Assembly: GCF_009870125.1 (NCBI RefSeq)
Contig: NC_046679.1
Location: 9,300,001-9,364,000 of the forward strand
Source of the DNA: Drosophila pseudoobscura
Taxonomy: Eukaryota > Arthropoda > Insecta > Diptera > Drosophilidae
DNA length: 64,000 bases
Direction of reading: 5' to 3'
The position numbers and the translations under genes were made by a program. Of the stretch, positions 39,952-52,200 are shown piece after piece; the stretch's first letter is position 1; every line of letters begins with the position of its first letter. Below the pieces are notes generated by a model. It searched no databases and was not told the origin of the DNA. It was given only the letters and a program-made list of their open reading frames with translations.

Positions 39952-41846
39952 TACTCGTGTACGACCACAAAAGCAACAAAAACAAGACACAGACAGCTCT
40001 GGAATTTTCAATTAAATTGCAAAATCAATTTTCAGCAAATTAGCATATTTATATTTGCATATTTTTAATGGGGCTGCCTGTGGAGGGTGTTGGGAGGGAG
40101 TCTCAGGTCACAACAGGTGCGAAAAGGGAAATTGCGCCAAATTAAAATCAGATAACACGAAATGACTTACATTGGAGCCACATATGAGAGCTAGGAGTGG
40201 GCCAGGACCCCATCCAGGGTTAGTCGTCACCAGCATCTGTGCCAGAGGCACGTGTCTGATGTTTAGCCATCAGCATTACAGAAGCAGAGTTATATAAGCA
40301 CTGCCATACACTCTCCCTAGAAACTCCAAGTCAGCATCATCCTTGTGGTCACGTGCAAGCTGTATACATATCCATATATACTTACATAAATTGTATGGCA
40401 TACTTGTGGCAAGTATTTCGATAATTACATTTAGCAACTGCTTCTGTTTTGCTGCTCGATTGGGGCGTTCCACGAGTATGCAAAAAGGGAGAGAGTTCTA
40501 ACTCTTAATTGTGGAAATATCTTTATAAAAAAGAAAGTTTTGTGGGAGGGGAACTCTAGCTCATTAATGGCAAATTTATTTTAAATTTTAATACAACATA
40601 TCTGGACTGTGCAAACTTTTTAAACTCCCCAGTAACAGATCCGTTGTATTTGCATATACATACATATTAATTTATTTATACATTTTTACCCTCAAAATGG
40701 CTTCCCCCACACCAGGACACACACACAAAGACACACACCCATGTGTGGCCACAATTTGGTATACAAATTACGAAATTATACAAATCAACGCCGAACAATT
40801 GCTTCAATTGAACCCAGGCCCAGACGCAGAAGCAGTGCCAGCTCCAGTTACAGATCCTGCCTCAAGTGGCAAGGCTAAAGATGCTACTTCTGCTACGCCT
40901 TCTCCTGCTGCTGCTGCCTGTGCTGTGGATGATGGCGGGCTGTGGCTGGCAGAGATTAGAGTCGCTCCAGACGAACAATCAAAGACAAAGCACCCTCGAC
41001 ACCTGCACGGAATTATGAAGCCCACTTTCATTCGGGCACTCCTATGCAAAGTCCCCGAAAGAGTCGCGGCTGGATCAATCGGATGGATGGGGAGGGGCAG
41101 GGTTGTGGGAGCGTGTGTGGCAAGAGCGAGGCAATTAAGTCATTACTTCATATACATACTGCCGCAGAAGCTGAGGGCGAGGCGTTCGTTCTGCAGGTGT
41201 TTTACAAGTGTGCAAACAAAGTGCCACGGCGGTTGCATAAAAACCAGTAAAGCGGATGTAAGTGTGCCCCAACGTGTGCGTCAGTGTGGATGTCGAAGTG
41301 TGTGTTTGTGTGTGTTTCCCTGTTTGTTTGCTTGAGCCTCTCTTTGCTCTGCTCTGCTTTGCTCTTCCCTGCCCTCGGATTTCGTTGTGGTTGCAATAAA
41401 GGCATGCAAATTTATGAGTGCCTCCTTCCCCTGGCCCCATTCTATCCTGTCATATTTTTGATAAGCAATTTTCATCGTCCTTTGTGAGATTTTGTGTGTG
41501 AGTTTCCCTTGGCTCTCTCCCACTCCTTCTGTAATGAAATTAACAAATCATTTCACTTATGGGCACAGGGGCATCTGCTTCCACTTATTTCTGGCAGCGC
41601 TTTGATGCTAATTTGAATGGGAATTGTGTCATTTGAAGTGATTACAACCGAAGCTTATCAGCAGACAAGCAGGCAGGCAGGCGGCACAGCTGGGGGAAGT
41701 TTCAAAGGAGCAAAAGAAGTTCAGAGGGTGAGAAATTACATAAGCGAAACATTTATAAATTAATGTCATAATCGGATACAGCAAATTCATATTTTTAATG
41801 GAATACGAGTATGCACTGTTGAGATGACGGAGATAGCAATTGAAAG

Positions 41847-41852
41847 TCATTC
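41847..41852 (+). promoter_or_regulatory. Candidate initiator of the gustatory receptor gene
   Basis: TCATTC matches the fly initiator TCAKTY. It would place the start site near 41849, giving a 5' UTR of about 93 bases before the ATG at 41942. No TATA box is at the expected distance. Confidence 0.3.
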
Positions 41853-41941
41853 AATTAGCGAATTAAATAATCGACCAGTGATACGAGTGGCCGCCACTCC
41901 AGGCCCTCCAAGCACTCAAGGCAGCAGGACCAGTGCCAGTC

Positions 41942-43226
41942 ATGAGGCTAATGTCGGGCGAACTGGACTCTTGCTCGCTGCGCCGAATGCATCGGGTGAT
42001 GAAATGTCTGGGAATCATACCCTTTGGACAGCACTTCTATCTGAAGGTTCTGTGCAACTTGTTTATGGTATTCGTGATCGGCACTGCCAGCTCCTGGCGC
42101 TTCAGCTTCAACTATGAGTTCACCTACGACTTCCTCAACGATCACATGTCCCGCATCCTCGATCTGACCAACTTCCTGGTATTGATGTCCGCCCATTTCA
42201 CCATCGTAATGGAGATACTGTGGGGCAACCGTAGTGCCGAAATCGAGCAGCAAATGGAGCAGATCCTCCACGACCTGCGTGTCCATCTGGGCAGAGAGGT
42301 GAGCCTGAAGCGGTTTCGCCACTACTCGAATGCCATCTATGGCTCCCTGATCAGCCGATTCCTGCTGCTCTTCGGTGTGGCTGTGTACAACAACGAAGGT
42401 CTGGTCTTCTCTGCAATGTTCTCAGAGGCGGTGATGCAGCTGCGCTTCACTGAGTTCAGCCTCTACTGCGGCGTGGCGCTGGCCTTCCACCAGGAGCTCT
42501 GCTCGGCTGGCTCCAGCCTCCTAGTGGAGCTGCACCTGACCCGCTTCGACCTGTGGCCCCTGCGCCGCTTCACATTGGAGAAGCTTTCGCGCCTGCAGCA
42601 AATCCACGGCCGCCTCTGGCAAACGATCCGCCTTATTGAGCGCAACTTTCAGCGGAGTCTGTCCATTATGTTGCTCAAGTTCTTCGTGGATACTGCCGCC
42701 CTGCCCTACTGGCTCTACCTGAGCAAAATCCAGCACACAAGCGTCTCCGTCCAATACTGTTGGTATCAGTCGAAAGAATCCTCTACACTTTCTTGCCTTC
42801 ATTTTCTTTGGTTCTTGCAGACTGTGCCACCGAGGAGTTCTGCAAGCTGATGGAAATCATTGTGCCCTGCTGGCTCTGCTCCCGTTGTGACCTGATGCAG
42901 CGGAAGTTTCGCTCGATATTCTACAGACTGGCCACGGGGCGCCGCAATGGACAGTTGAATGCCGCACTGATCCGCATTTGCATCCAGCTGGGGCAGGAGA
43001 AATACCAGTTCAGTGCCGGAGGATTCGCTTACATCAGCACAGAAATGTTGGGGACGGTGAGCAGGCGACTTGATTAACATATTCTCTTCTGATTCTCTTC
43101 GTTTAACAGTTCCTTTTTGGCATGATCAGCTACATTGTGATTGGCATTCAGTTTAACCTGAACTTTAATGCCAGTAACTCCAGTAAACTTGCAGCAGAAG
43201 CTGCTGTAACGGATGCCCCAATTTGA
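41942..43226 (+). CDS. Gustatory receptor family protein (Gr), three exons
   Basis: Predicted insect chemoreceptor, a seven-transmembrane ligand-gated channel subunit of gustatory neurons. Exons are 41942-42758, 42821-43056 and 43110-43226, joined in phases 1 and 0, giving 389 aa, a normal family length. Hydrophobic segments are visible at about residues 33-48, 72-94, 134-149, 155-180 and 240-260. The last exon holds the family signature in the form SYIVIGIQF (about 358-366; usual pattern TYxxxxxQF). A phase-0 intron just before the last transmembrane segment is typical of Gr genes. The start at 41942 is the first ATG after an in-frame TGA at 41879; the ATG at 41951 is an alternative three residues shorter. 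The first donor is GTTGGT rather than GTATCA, because only the former keeps the frame. The frame is intact. I could not match it to a particular named Gr. Confidence 0.88.
42759..42820 (+). other. Gr intron 1
   Basis: A 62-bp intron from GTTGGT to TTCTTGCAG in phase 1. A stronger-looking donor GTATCA four bases downstream would create a stop codon after splicing, so the less usual donor is preferred. Confidence 0.7.
43057..43109 (+). other. Gr intron 2
   Basis: A 53-bp phase-0 intron from GTGAGC to TTTAACAG. Splicing joins the residues EMLGT to FLFGMISYIV and completes the family C-terminus. Confidence 0.88.
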
Positions 43227-43272
43227 ATCGATTGTAGGGCATCAGACTGCTTGGCAGTCTAGCCGTGTGCTT

Positions 43273-43278
43273 ATTAAA
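43273..43278 (+). terminator. Candidate poly(A) signal of the Gr gene
   Basis: ATTAAA lies 47 bases past the stop codon, in an AT-rich stretch. Confidence 0.4.
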
Positions 43279-43279
43279 T

Positions 43280-46200
43280 TAAAGTCAATTAACTTAATTA
43301 GCAAATTTGATGGCTGCTCGTGCATAATCAAAAAAGGACAACGGCCAATCAGAGCCAGACCAAGAGCAGAAGCAGCAGCAGCACCAGCACCAGCAGCCGA
43401 GGAGTAGCAGCTGGCAAAAAGTCTTCTTCACATAATTATTCATGCTTAAAAATTCTATTATAAAGTTCATCCAACGGCCACTGACCGTTGTGGAATAGGG
43501 GAGGGATCTGGTCCTGGTCCTGCTCCCGGTCCCCGGTCCTTGGCCCTGGCCATGTTTTGGGTTTGTTGGCCACGCATGGCCAATCTGTCATGGGCCTACT
43601 TATACTACGATATGTGTGGGTGGTGGATAGTGGCTGTGTGTTTGAAGTTTGCCCCTCTGGCAATTGTTGCCACGCACAGATTCCTGCGCAAGTGGGCATG
43701 CATAATGCTTCCAACTTTCTTCATATGTCCGCACGAGTAGACCCTGCCTTGACTTGATGATAAATCGAAGCGAAACGTAGCTCAGGTCATGCGGCAAATC
43801 CTATACTTGTAGGGCACTTCATTAATCAGCAGCAATTTTTCATTGGGGCTTACTTTAAATTTGAGAAAAACAGAATACTCAATCCTCTGTTGAATGGAAG
43901 CTCCTTAATACTTCAACTGTTTTGCTGTCATATGCAACATGACAGAACTCTCTCTATATCCATCTATCTATTTTCTGTTGACTCTCTGACCCCCTGACAC
44001 TTGACACTTTGGTTATCAGGCAAATTTGGTACAACTGGCCCTAAGGCTTGCATTCATCGAAACTGCATTTATCAGCATTTCCCAGACAGTGTGCAGCATC
44101 ATTGAGGATTTCCCTTTTTCCGAAGAGACGACAGCTGCACACACCAGAAGAGAAGCCTTTTTGATGACACACCTTCAATGGCAGCAGCTTCTGGTGTCAC
44201 ACTAATTAATGCTCGAGAATTTGCAAAGACTTGGGCCATGGGCCAGGCCAGGGCTAAGGGTTGGCCTGGAGCTTCTAGATCGAAACACAATCTAACGGCA
44301 AATGTTCTTGCCACAACACTTTGCCCCAATGGCAAATAATAAAAAGCAACTCATAATCGTCTCATAAAAATCAGATGTGCTCACGCACATTAATGCATAG
44401 GATGTGCCAGTGCCAGTGCCCCTGTCCTGAGTTCTTTGACATAGACAATGGCATGGCAAAAAATGTATCTTGGCAGTGACAGACACACGCACACATACAG
44501 ATGCTCGTATGTAGAGCACACAATGATGCACACACACGCATACCCATGCTCGAGGACTTTTATAGCGACACGTAGTGAGGCAGTCGCTTGCCACGTTCTG
44601 AAGTGCAGGAAGCGCTCGAGTCTGTCTATGATAGAGAGAGTATCTACGAGTATGTGTGCCAGTGTGTGTGCCTTTGGGTGTGTGCCTGTATGCGTAGTTA
44701 TTACTTTTATGAAGCATGTGATTACATTTTATTTTTAATGCTTTTAGTAAAATGAGGTTAGTACACACTTGGTTAGCGACAAATTACTTTTTTTCTGCCA
44801 GAGCCGCCTGCTGCACATGACTGCCGGTTTTTCCTATGAGGCGGGGTTTTTTTGGGTTTTTGTTGGGGCAGGGACAAATTTTTTGAGGGGGCTGTAATCT
44901 CTGCTAAAACGCGGGGCAAGCAATATTTGCATTCGCTAATTGTTGTTGTCATTCGGAAAGCGCTTAAGCCATCAGCCATGCCATTGACTGCATTAAACAT
45001 GTGCACAATTAACTTCCGCTTCCGGTTATGATTGAACCCCGGCCACGGCCAGGGTTGAGACCCGATAAGCCATGCAATGAACGCACACAAACATGGACTC
45101 TATGATGAGTTGTGGCTGTAGTAAACTGTTTGCATATTAACGACAAATAGCCCACAATCTGGCAAACTGCAACCTGGCAGCAGGGCAAACTCATTCCCGG
45201 TCTCGTGTGCGTTGATGGGCAATGTTTGCAGCACGCCGTGGAGCAAGCGATAAGCAATAGATAACGCTCAGTAGCGGCATCAGAGACATTCAATAGGTCC
45301 TATAATGGCTACCGAGCCTTGCTTTAAATGAAAGCAGTTGCAACAATATTTGTCCGCTTGGCCTCTGGCATCTGTTTGTTCATTATACGAACATAGCGCC
45401 ACCGACAGCCAGACAGGCAGACGGACAGGTGGTGCAGTCAAGTGAGAGGCAGAGGACAAGTGGCATAATAGCTGCAGGACATGACATGAATATGTATGCA
45501 CCATTCACAAACCATCCATGAATGCACTCGCGATGCGTGACATTACAATTAACCAAACGCTGAATCAAATGATTCGTGCAATACCAAAGCTATCAAATTA
45601 ATCACAATAAAACAAATCCAACAAAAAGCTGGTGTCAACTTTTTATCAATCGATTACATTATGGTAATGCATCTATCCATCGGGCAGTAGTGCCCCCCGC
45701 AACAAATGAAACAAACTAAAAGCATGGCGCAACAAAAAATGTAATTATTTCTCACAGATGGAGGGCCAAACAAATATCAGTTAACCCCTCGATGATGCGC
45801 AAAGCCTTCTGGCTATTCAACTTTAATTACTTTCCCCAACTATCGCGAACAACAACAACAACAGCAGTAGGAGCAGAAAAAATATACCACAGCTTTTTAT
45901 ATAACCTGTTTATTTGTGGAATAAGCCGTAATTAAAACAATAATCCAGCCAATGCTCTAAGCGGAACTGTCTAAAACTAGGTCAACAGCAAATTGAGCCA
46001 TGCCAATTGCCCGCACAATTGATTTGCCATATTTATGGATACTGGAAGCACGAGTACACCCGTACCCGTACACGAGTACACCAGTACGCGCAGAGTACGT
46101 GCGTACTTTTCCACTGAGATGAAATTATATTTGCGCGGCAGAAACAAAAAGACACAGAGGCAGACAGAAAAAGACAATCAAACACCTGAACTATCAGTTA

Positions 46201-49200
46201 ATATCTGTGTAAATATTTGCTGCAATGCTGAAAAATTTGAACAGACGAACAAAACAGAAAGCACTGCACGCATTTAATTTTTTGATCGGCAATTGTGTGG
46301 CAGAAACATCCCACAAATGGCTCAGCCCTAGAGATAGCCATATTTTTAGTGCTCTTTCTGTTTGCATCAACATACTGCTGGGCATCTAGTGCTTTGAGAG
46401 CAACAAATTCATTTTATGAATCTGCCAAAGTACAAATCCCAGCATTCCGCATGTTTCGTCCTGCCTTTTGGTTCTAGCTTTCAAATAGCTTTGCACCGGC
46501 TTTCTCTTAGCCCTCCCCATCTATGTGCTGACATCAAGCCACCTGCATTTCGCCAGGCTTCTGGTTGTGTGCTCAGAGCTGAAGCCACTTGTCACCCCGA
46601 ATGCATTTGGAAGGCAAATCGCTGGCTGATCTTTGTTCCGGGTTCGGTTCCCATAAATTGCAGCTCCTCCGCCCACAGCTCGGGTATTACACAATGCGGC
46701 AGAGGAACGGGAAATGGGAAATGGGAAGAACTGAAGACACTATGCAATTTTCGCACTAGTTTTTCTTTCTTTTCTTTTCCTTTCCTTTCTTTCGAGCTTG
46801 GCTGGCCAAGAACCATTAGCATTAGCACCACTAAATAGAAATTTTGGCCGGGCTCCAGACAGCACCCGCTGCCAAAATATTTTTAAATGCTCTTGAGAGC
46901 AATTTTTAGTCCCATTTAAGAGGGGTGGCGTGGTGGGGTGGGAAAAGTGTTGCAATCTTTGGCGATGTTTTTGAGTTTTCAATTAAATTTCAATATTCCG
47001 ATTGCATTTGAACTGAATACATACACAGCTATGTATATTAATTAATTTTCGCAAGCAATTTGTTTATGTTTTTCATATTTTCTGATGAATTTGCCCCAAT
47101 CAACATGCACACGAAAGCCAGATGCAGCACCCACACACACACACACACAGAAAGGACCTGTCTGATTGGCAGGCTTGTCTAAATTTATTTTATATATACA
47201 TTTATTATATGAATGCAAACAGTTTTCCCCCCGTCAGACCGAAACTTGAAGTTGTGGGTCGAAATTTGTCTTTGGCCTGTCTCTTGGCTTTTATCTAAAT
47301 AAATTGCGGGCTTGAACTTCTTTGAGACTAATTTGAAAAAAGCTTTTGCAAAGATTAAGATTTTCCGCATGGATATGAAAACATGCAAAGCCAAAAGCCA
47401 AATCGGAATAATTTTGGGATACCATTTACAAAACATTGAATGGAGCACGACGTGCGGCAAAGCAAAATGTCCATATTCTCTTATGCTCCCTTCCGCTGGG
47501 TTGTCGGTGGTGCTCCCAAGGACCTTGACAACTGCTCAATCAACCGCAGCTACCAGAAACCGCTCCATCTTCCGTCGCAAGGCCGCCTTGCCCGAAACGA
47601 ATGGGATCATTTGCCAGCTATCTACACGCGCTTCTGATGCTGCTGCTGCTGCTTGCTGCCACTTTGGGCCGCAACAAAATAGGGCAAATAACACTTTGAC
47701 ACAACATTGTCATAACTCTTTATATATCTGGAAGAAGGACGGAAGGAAGAAAGCATGGCAGCTGAGCAGCAGGAGTACAAGCAAAGCGGTCTGGCAATAT
47801 AAACAATGGAAGAAGAGCTTTGGCCCTAAACGATTGCCTCGTGGATGCCACACACAAGTTGTATTTTTCAATATTGTTTTTCCATGTGATTGAAGCACAA
47901 ACATTATTAGCATACTTCTTGTCTACCAGTCCTACCTACCATCCTTCTGTCATGTCCTGTGTCCTGTGTCCTGCCCCGGGCCACTGGAAGCAGTAGCAGT
48001 AGCAGTTCCTTTCCTTTCGGTATAGTTCCGTTCCATCGGCAAACATTATGCAAACATACATCAATAACCCAGTACGTTGTAATGCACTTGTCTCGCCAGG
48101 CGCGCGCCCTATTTACCCTACCCAACACGGGCTGTGGTGGGGTGTGGTCTTTAGATGGGGCCATGGACAGCTGCCGCAATATGTTTGGCATTGTCTGAAT
48201 GGAGCGAAATGGAGCCATGGCACAGGCAAAGCATGGCTGGAGGCATTATTTGAGCAAATCTTTTTGTTTTTTCTATCCTGTCTTCCCTGACGTCCCTGCC
48301 TTTCTGGGCACACACACATTAAGTATGCCTCAATCTGTTAAAACACAAATGGGAACAGGAGCAGAACAGTCGCAGGGTAGTGGCATCATCAAATTGCCGC
48401 CTAATGGTAATTTGATGCAACTAATTTGATAACAAATTCAATTTCAAAGTACCAGAACTGTAGACGAACCCCAAATGCACAAATGCTCGTACCGGCCCTG
48501 CCCTGAGTAGTGACCAAAGGCTGGGCTGGGCTGGACTGGGCTTTGGCTGAGGGTTTAACGCCAATGCAGATTGTGACACATTATCACAGACAAACACCTG
48601 CATACACACACACTGGTAGCCGTAACGAACATGGGGTAACAACAAGGAGGAAGGGCAGTGCAGTAAACAGCATACATCCTGTGGCAGGACTCATGTAATT
48701 TGCAAAAGTTCAAAGCTTAACAAACTGTTACGGGGGAAATGCAAATGGCAAATGTACTAGATTTACTACCCGCCTCCCACACATAACCACAGCACACACC
48801 ACACCGCACCTCATCTCTGGCATCATCTGCATTGTGTGTTATAGCACCATTTCACCCACTCACCCACTCATCCACACATTCCACCCACCGGGAATGCCCC
48901 AGTCAAACAAAACGTAATTTAATCGCCCTACAACAACAAACAAACACTCATTCAATCATTGAGCGCTACAAACGGCGCATTCCATGAGACTATTGTATGA
49001 TGATACAGAATGGAGATACTCGTACCGAATGTTGCGTATACGCAACGTGTGCACCATTTTGGCAATTAGTGTGCCTGTCGATACAATATATTATTAAGCC
49101 GCGCAGAGAGGAAACAGGAGCAAGCAGGAGCGGAAACAGAAGTTGACTTGCAGTTTTTCCCCCATGATACTATTTACAGGAACCAAACGTATGCATAATG

Positions 49201-52200
49201 CCACGCGAGAGAGCCAGCAAAATGCAGAAGGCAGCTTTCAGAGTGGTTTGCGGCCCGCATCTCAGACAAACAGGCACCCTGGGACCTCAGCCCAGCAGGG
49301 GAGCATGGCCAAACCAGAGACAGAGCCAGAGCCCAAGGGCAGATGCAGTGGCATCTTGCACATTGCCCAATTGATTTTCATGGAGAAGGGGCTGAACCGA
49401 ACGAACCTCCTTCTGGCTTGGCGTTGTCAACCGAGAGCTACTTTGGCCCTGTCTCCGCTTGGCTTGGCACAAGTCAAAGCTGGTTGGAAGTCAATGCGCT
49501 TGAGTGCATTGTAGCCCAGCTTTATCTGTGCTGTTCTGTTCTGTTCTTTTGCTATTCAGCTCTGCTTCTGTTTCTGTTCTGTGTTTTGTGTGCACTCTTG
49601 ATTTCCTTAAGCTCCGACAATTAAAGAGTGCATCCTTTGCCAGGAGTCTGCTATTATTTCAGGCAAGTGCGCCACTTACAAGCTATCCGAAAACTTTTTA
49701 ATATGCTAGCGAAATTTTGACAAAATTGCAAGTTAAATAAGTAAGTACAAGGCAGACAGGGCTGAGAAGTCTGGAAAGGCGGCGAAACTGACTGCCAACT
49801 CAACGGCAGCAGCAGCAGCAGTTCCACGGATAAAACAAACACTCAAGCAAACTGACAAAGGGAGGACAGGATCTGGAGACCCAGGACTGGGAGACTGGGA
49901 GACTGGCAAAGAGGAAACCATCAACTTAATTTCCCGCCCAAGTCAATCCAACTTTGGTGCAATTTGCGTGCAAAAAAAACGAGAAAAAGACTGCAGAAAG
50001 ACAGAATGAAACTGAACAAAATGGAAAGAACCAGAAAGTTTGATTGCAATTGAGACAAATACTCATCGCACTGTGCGAGCCCCGAAAATCTGCACTACGC
50101 CTGCCGCATAATAAATGTCCTGGCACCTATACTCGCACTCGTTCTCGACTCGCACTCGCACTCGTATGCCATGGCGAAAAAACTTTTGAGCCTTTGATGG
50201 CATGTGATGCATTTTATGGATTTCGTATTCGTAGCCAGAAAAAATCCCCTGGAAAATGGGGAAGGAACTTTCTTACAAGCCCCTGGCCTGGGGCAACTCC
50301 TCATCCTTGCTCGCCTTCAAAGTGTATTCCATGCAGCTCTGCATTTAATTGAATTGCCAGGACTAGGCAATGCCACGCCCCAGGACTTTTGTCACCCTGC
50401 AGCTTCCTTTGGCACTTTTAAAAACTTCCACTCACAGCAGGGGAGTGGCAGTACCTATCGGAGAAACGGGTAAACACGGCATGGTTTTCCCGTGGCTCAG
50501 TCCTTTCAGAAAATTCAAAAGATATATGAGGTTTTCTCTCTACTGGCCAGGGCACTTTTTCTTTTAGGTCTCATGTGTCAAAGGCAGGCAGCATTCACAG
50601 CCAGCTCGGAATTGTCAATAAATGTGCACCCTGCAACTTTCATTATTGCCTCCGGGCACAAAGAAAGCCACAGCAACCATGCCCCAGCCACGCGCCACAA
50701 AAATGCCTCTCACCTAAGAGAGTGTGTCTCCGAGAGTGTCTTGCTGCCTTAATCAAATACGCATGCTCATTAAACTTTTTCAATTTAAGGCCTTTGGGTG
50801 TCAAGTTCTGTAGTCTCGTGCGTCAACTCATTAAAGTTGCATGGCAACAAAGTTGCCGACAACTTGCCTTAGATTGAGCTTAAGCCTGATCCTCGGTGCT
50901 TCCAACTCCCAACTTTGACCCTACCACTCCAAACTGAAACTCGAAACTCAAATGGCATGTCATAAATTCAAGCCACAAAATGTATCTCAGCATGTGAGCT
51001 AGAGTATCCGGGATACAAAATGCAAATTAAATTATCGAGCCCCAGTTTGGGGCAAGAGCAACGCATTAGGTGCTCTCGAGCCCTGGCCGAGAGAGCTGGT
51101 CAGAATAGAGTGCATGTGCTCTGTCCCTGTATCTGCGCCTGTGCCTCAGACCGAGGAATATGGTCAAGCCCTCGGCCGCATGTGTCGAGTGTGGGGCCGC
51201 AAAAGAAAAACAGAGAAACTGAGATGGGAATGGTCTGGCAATGTTGGTGCAAGTGCTCCTAAGCCAAATATGACAACGTATGCAAAAAAATTACCACACA
51301 GTATGGCAGTACAGAAAGGGGCCTTTCGCTTTGATTTGATTTCTTTTACGCAAGAAATCTTTTTTAAATCAAAGATCATGCCGCTGACGGTTGCCGGGAA
51401 TCCGATTCACTCTTCACCTTTAATTATAAAACGCAAATTATGCCGCAGAAGGCTCGCATTTGTCATGCGGCCAAGGCTCAAACGGACACACGTTGCCGCA
51501 CTTGCCCGATTTTAATGAAATCGCACAGCATATGGAGCTATATGTGTGTCAGTGAGGGAGTGCGAGTGCGTGTGTTTGGGGTTGGCTCTGTGGCTCTCAC
51601 ACACACCTGAAGTTTTATTCCAGCTGGGGTCAGGTGGGGGTCGCAGTGGCAGTCAAAGCCGACACGCACACGCACATATTTAGGCTGGGTCGAGTGGGGG
51701 CGAGAGATCCCTTATTCCACCCCCGGCCCGACTGTGATAAGAAAGTGTCAACACAAACGTGACAAAGCTACAAATGTTTAATTTTTATGGCTGTGGTAGG
51801 GCATTCCCCTTGGCCGGGGGCTAGTGGCTGGTGGCTGGTGGCTGGTGGTCGTTCCTCGCGCGTGCCTCTCCGCTTAACTCAACTTATTTACAGTTGGCAA
51901 AGGGTTCAGTTCGAGCCGGAGTTCGCCTCTTGGCCACATTTGGTCAAGCGCTTGGCCCGCGCTCGCTTCGCTCCGTTTTTGTGCCGAAAATCACGTTTTT
52001 ACCGTAAACATGTTGCAAAGTTCGCGGCTGTTTTATCTTGTGGCATAGTTGTGGGGCAGCTGGGCGAGAACCAGGCCAAAACGTCGAGAACGTGTCACAT
52101 TGGATAGAGAGAAAAATGGAGCGAGGGGAGGCACTGGCAATCCCAACTAAAGGAAAAAGTAAAATATTTAAATTTAGTTTCTGTACAAACAAGCTCAAAG

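Larger units (their letters stand above)
27760..41820. other. Non-coding DNA with abundant microsatellites
   Basis: About 14 kb without a convincing gene on either strand. It contains CA/GT runs (about 27976, 29250, 32876, 33170, 39169, 41300), a T-run at about 28672-28684, CAG runs, a CATA run, and several TACTCGTA/TACGAGTA octamers. The 212-codon frame at 40697-41335 is the longest but has no domain and an implausible composition. Confidence 0.55.

Noticed and set aside
40697..41335. 212-codon plus-strand open frame starting AAAATGG
   Set aside because: Longest frame outside recognised genes, with a good start context, but its sequence shifts from Ala/Pro-rich to Cys/Val-rich without any domain, and microsatellite DNA (GTGTGTTTGTGTG) supplies its end. 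No promoter or splice support was seen.
47312..47893. 193-codon plus-strand frame
   Set aside because: No domain or signal peptide; the middle is a GCT repeat giving an Ala run. No evidence of coding beyond length.
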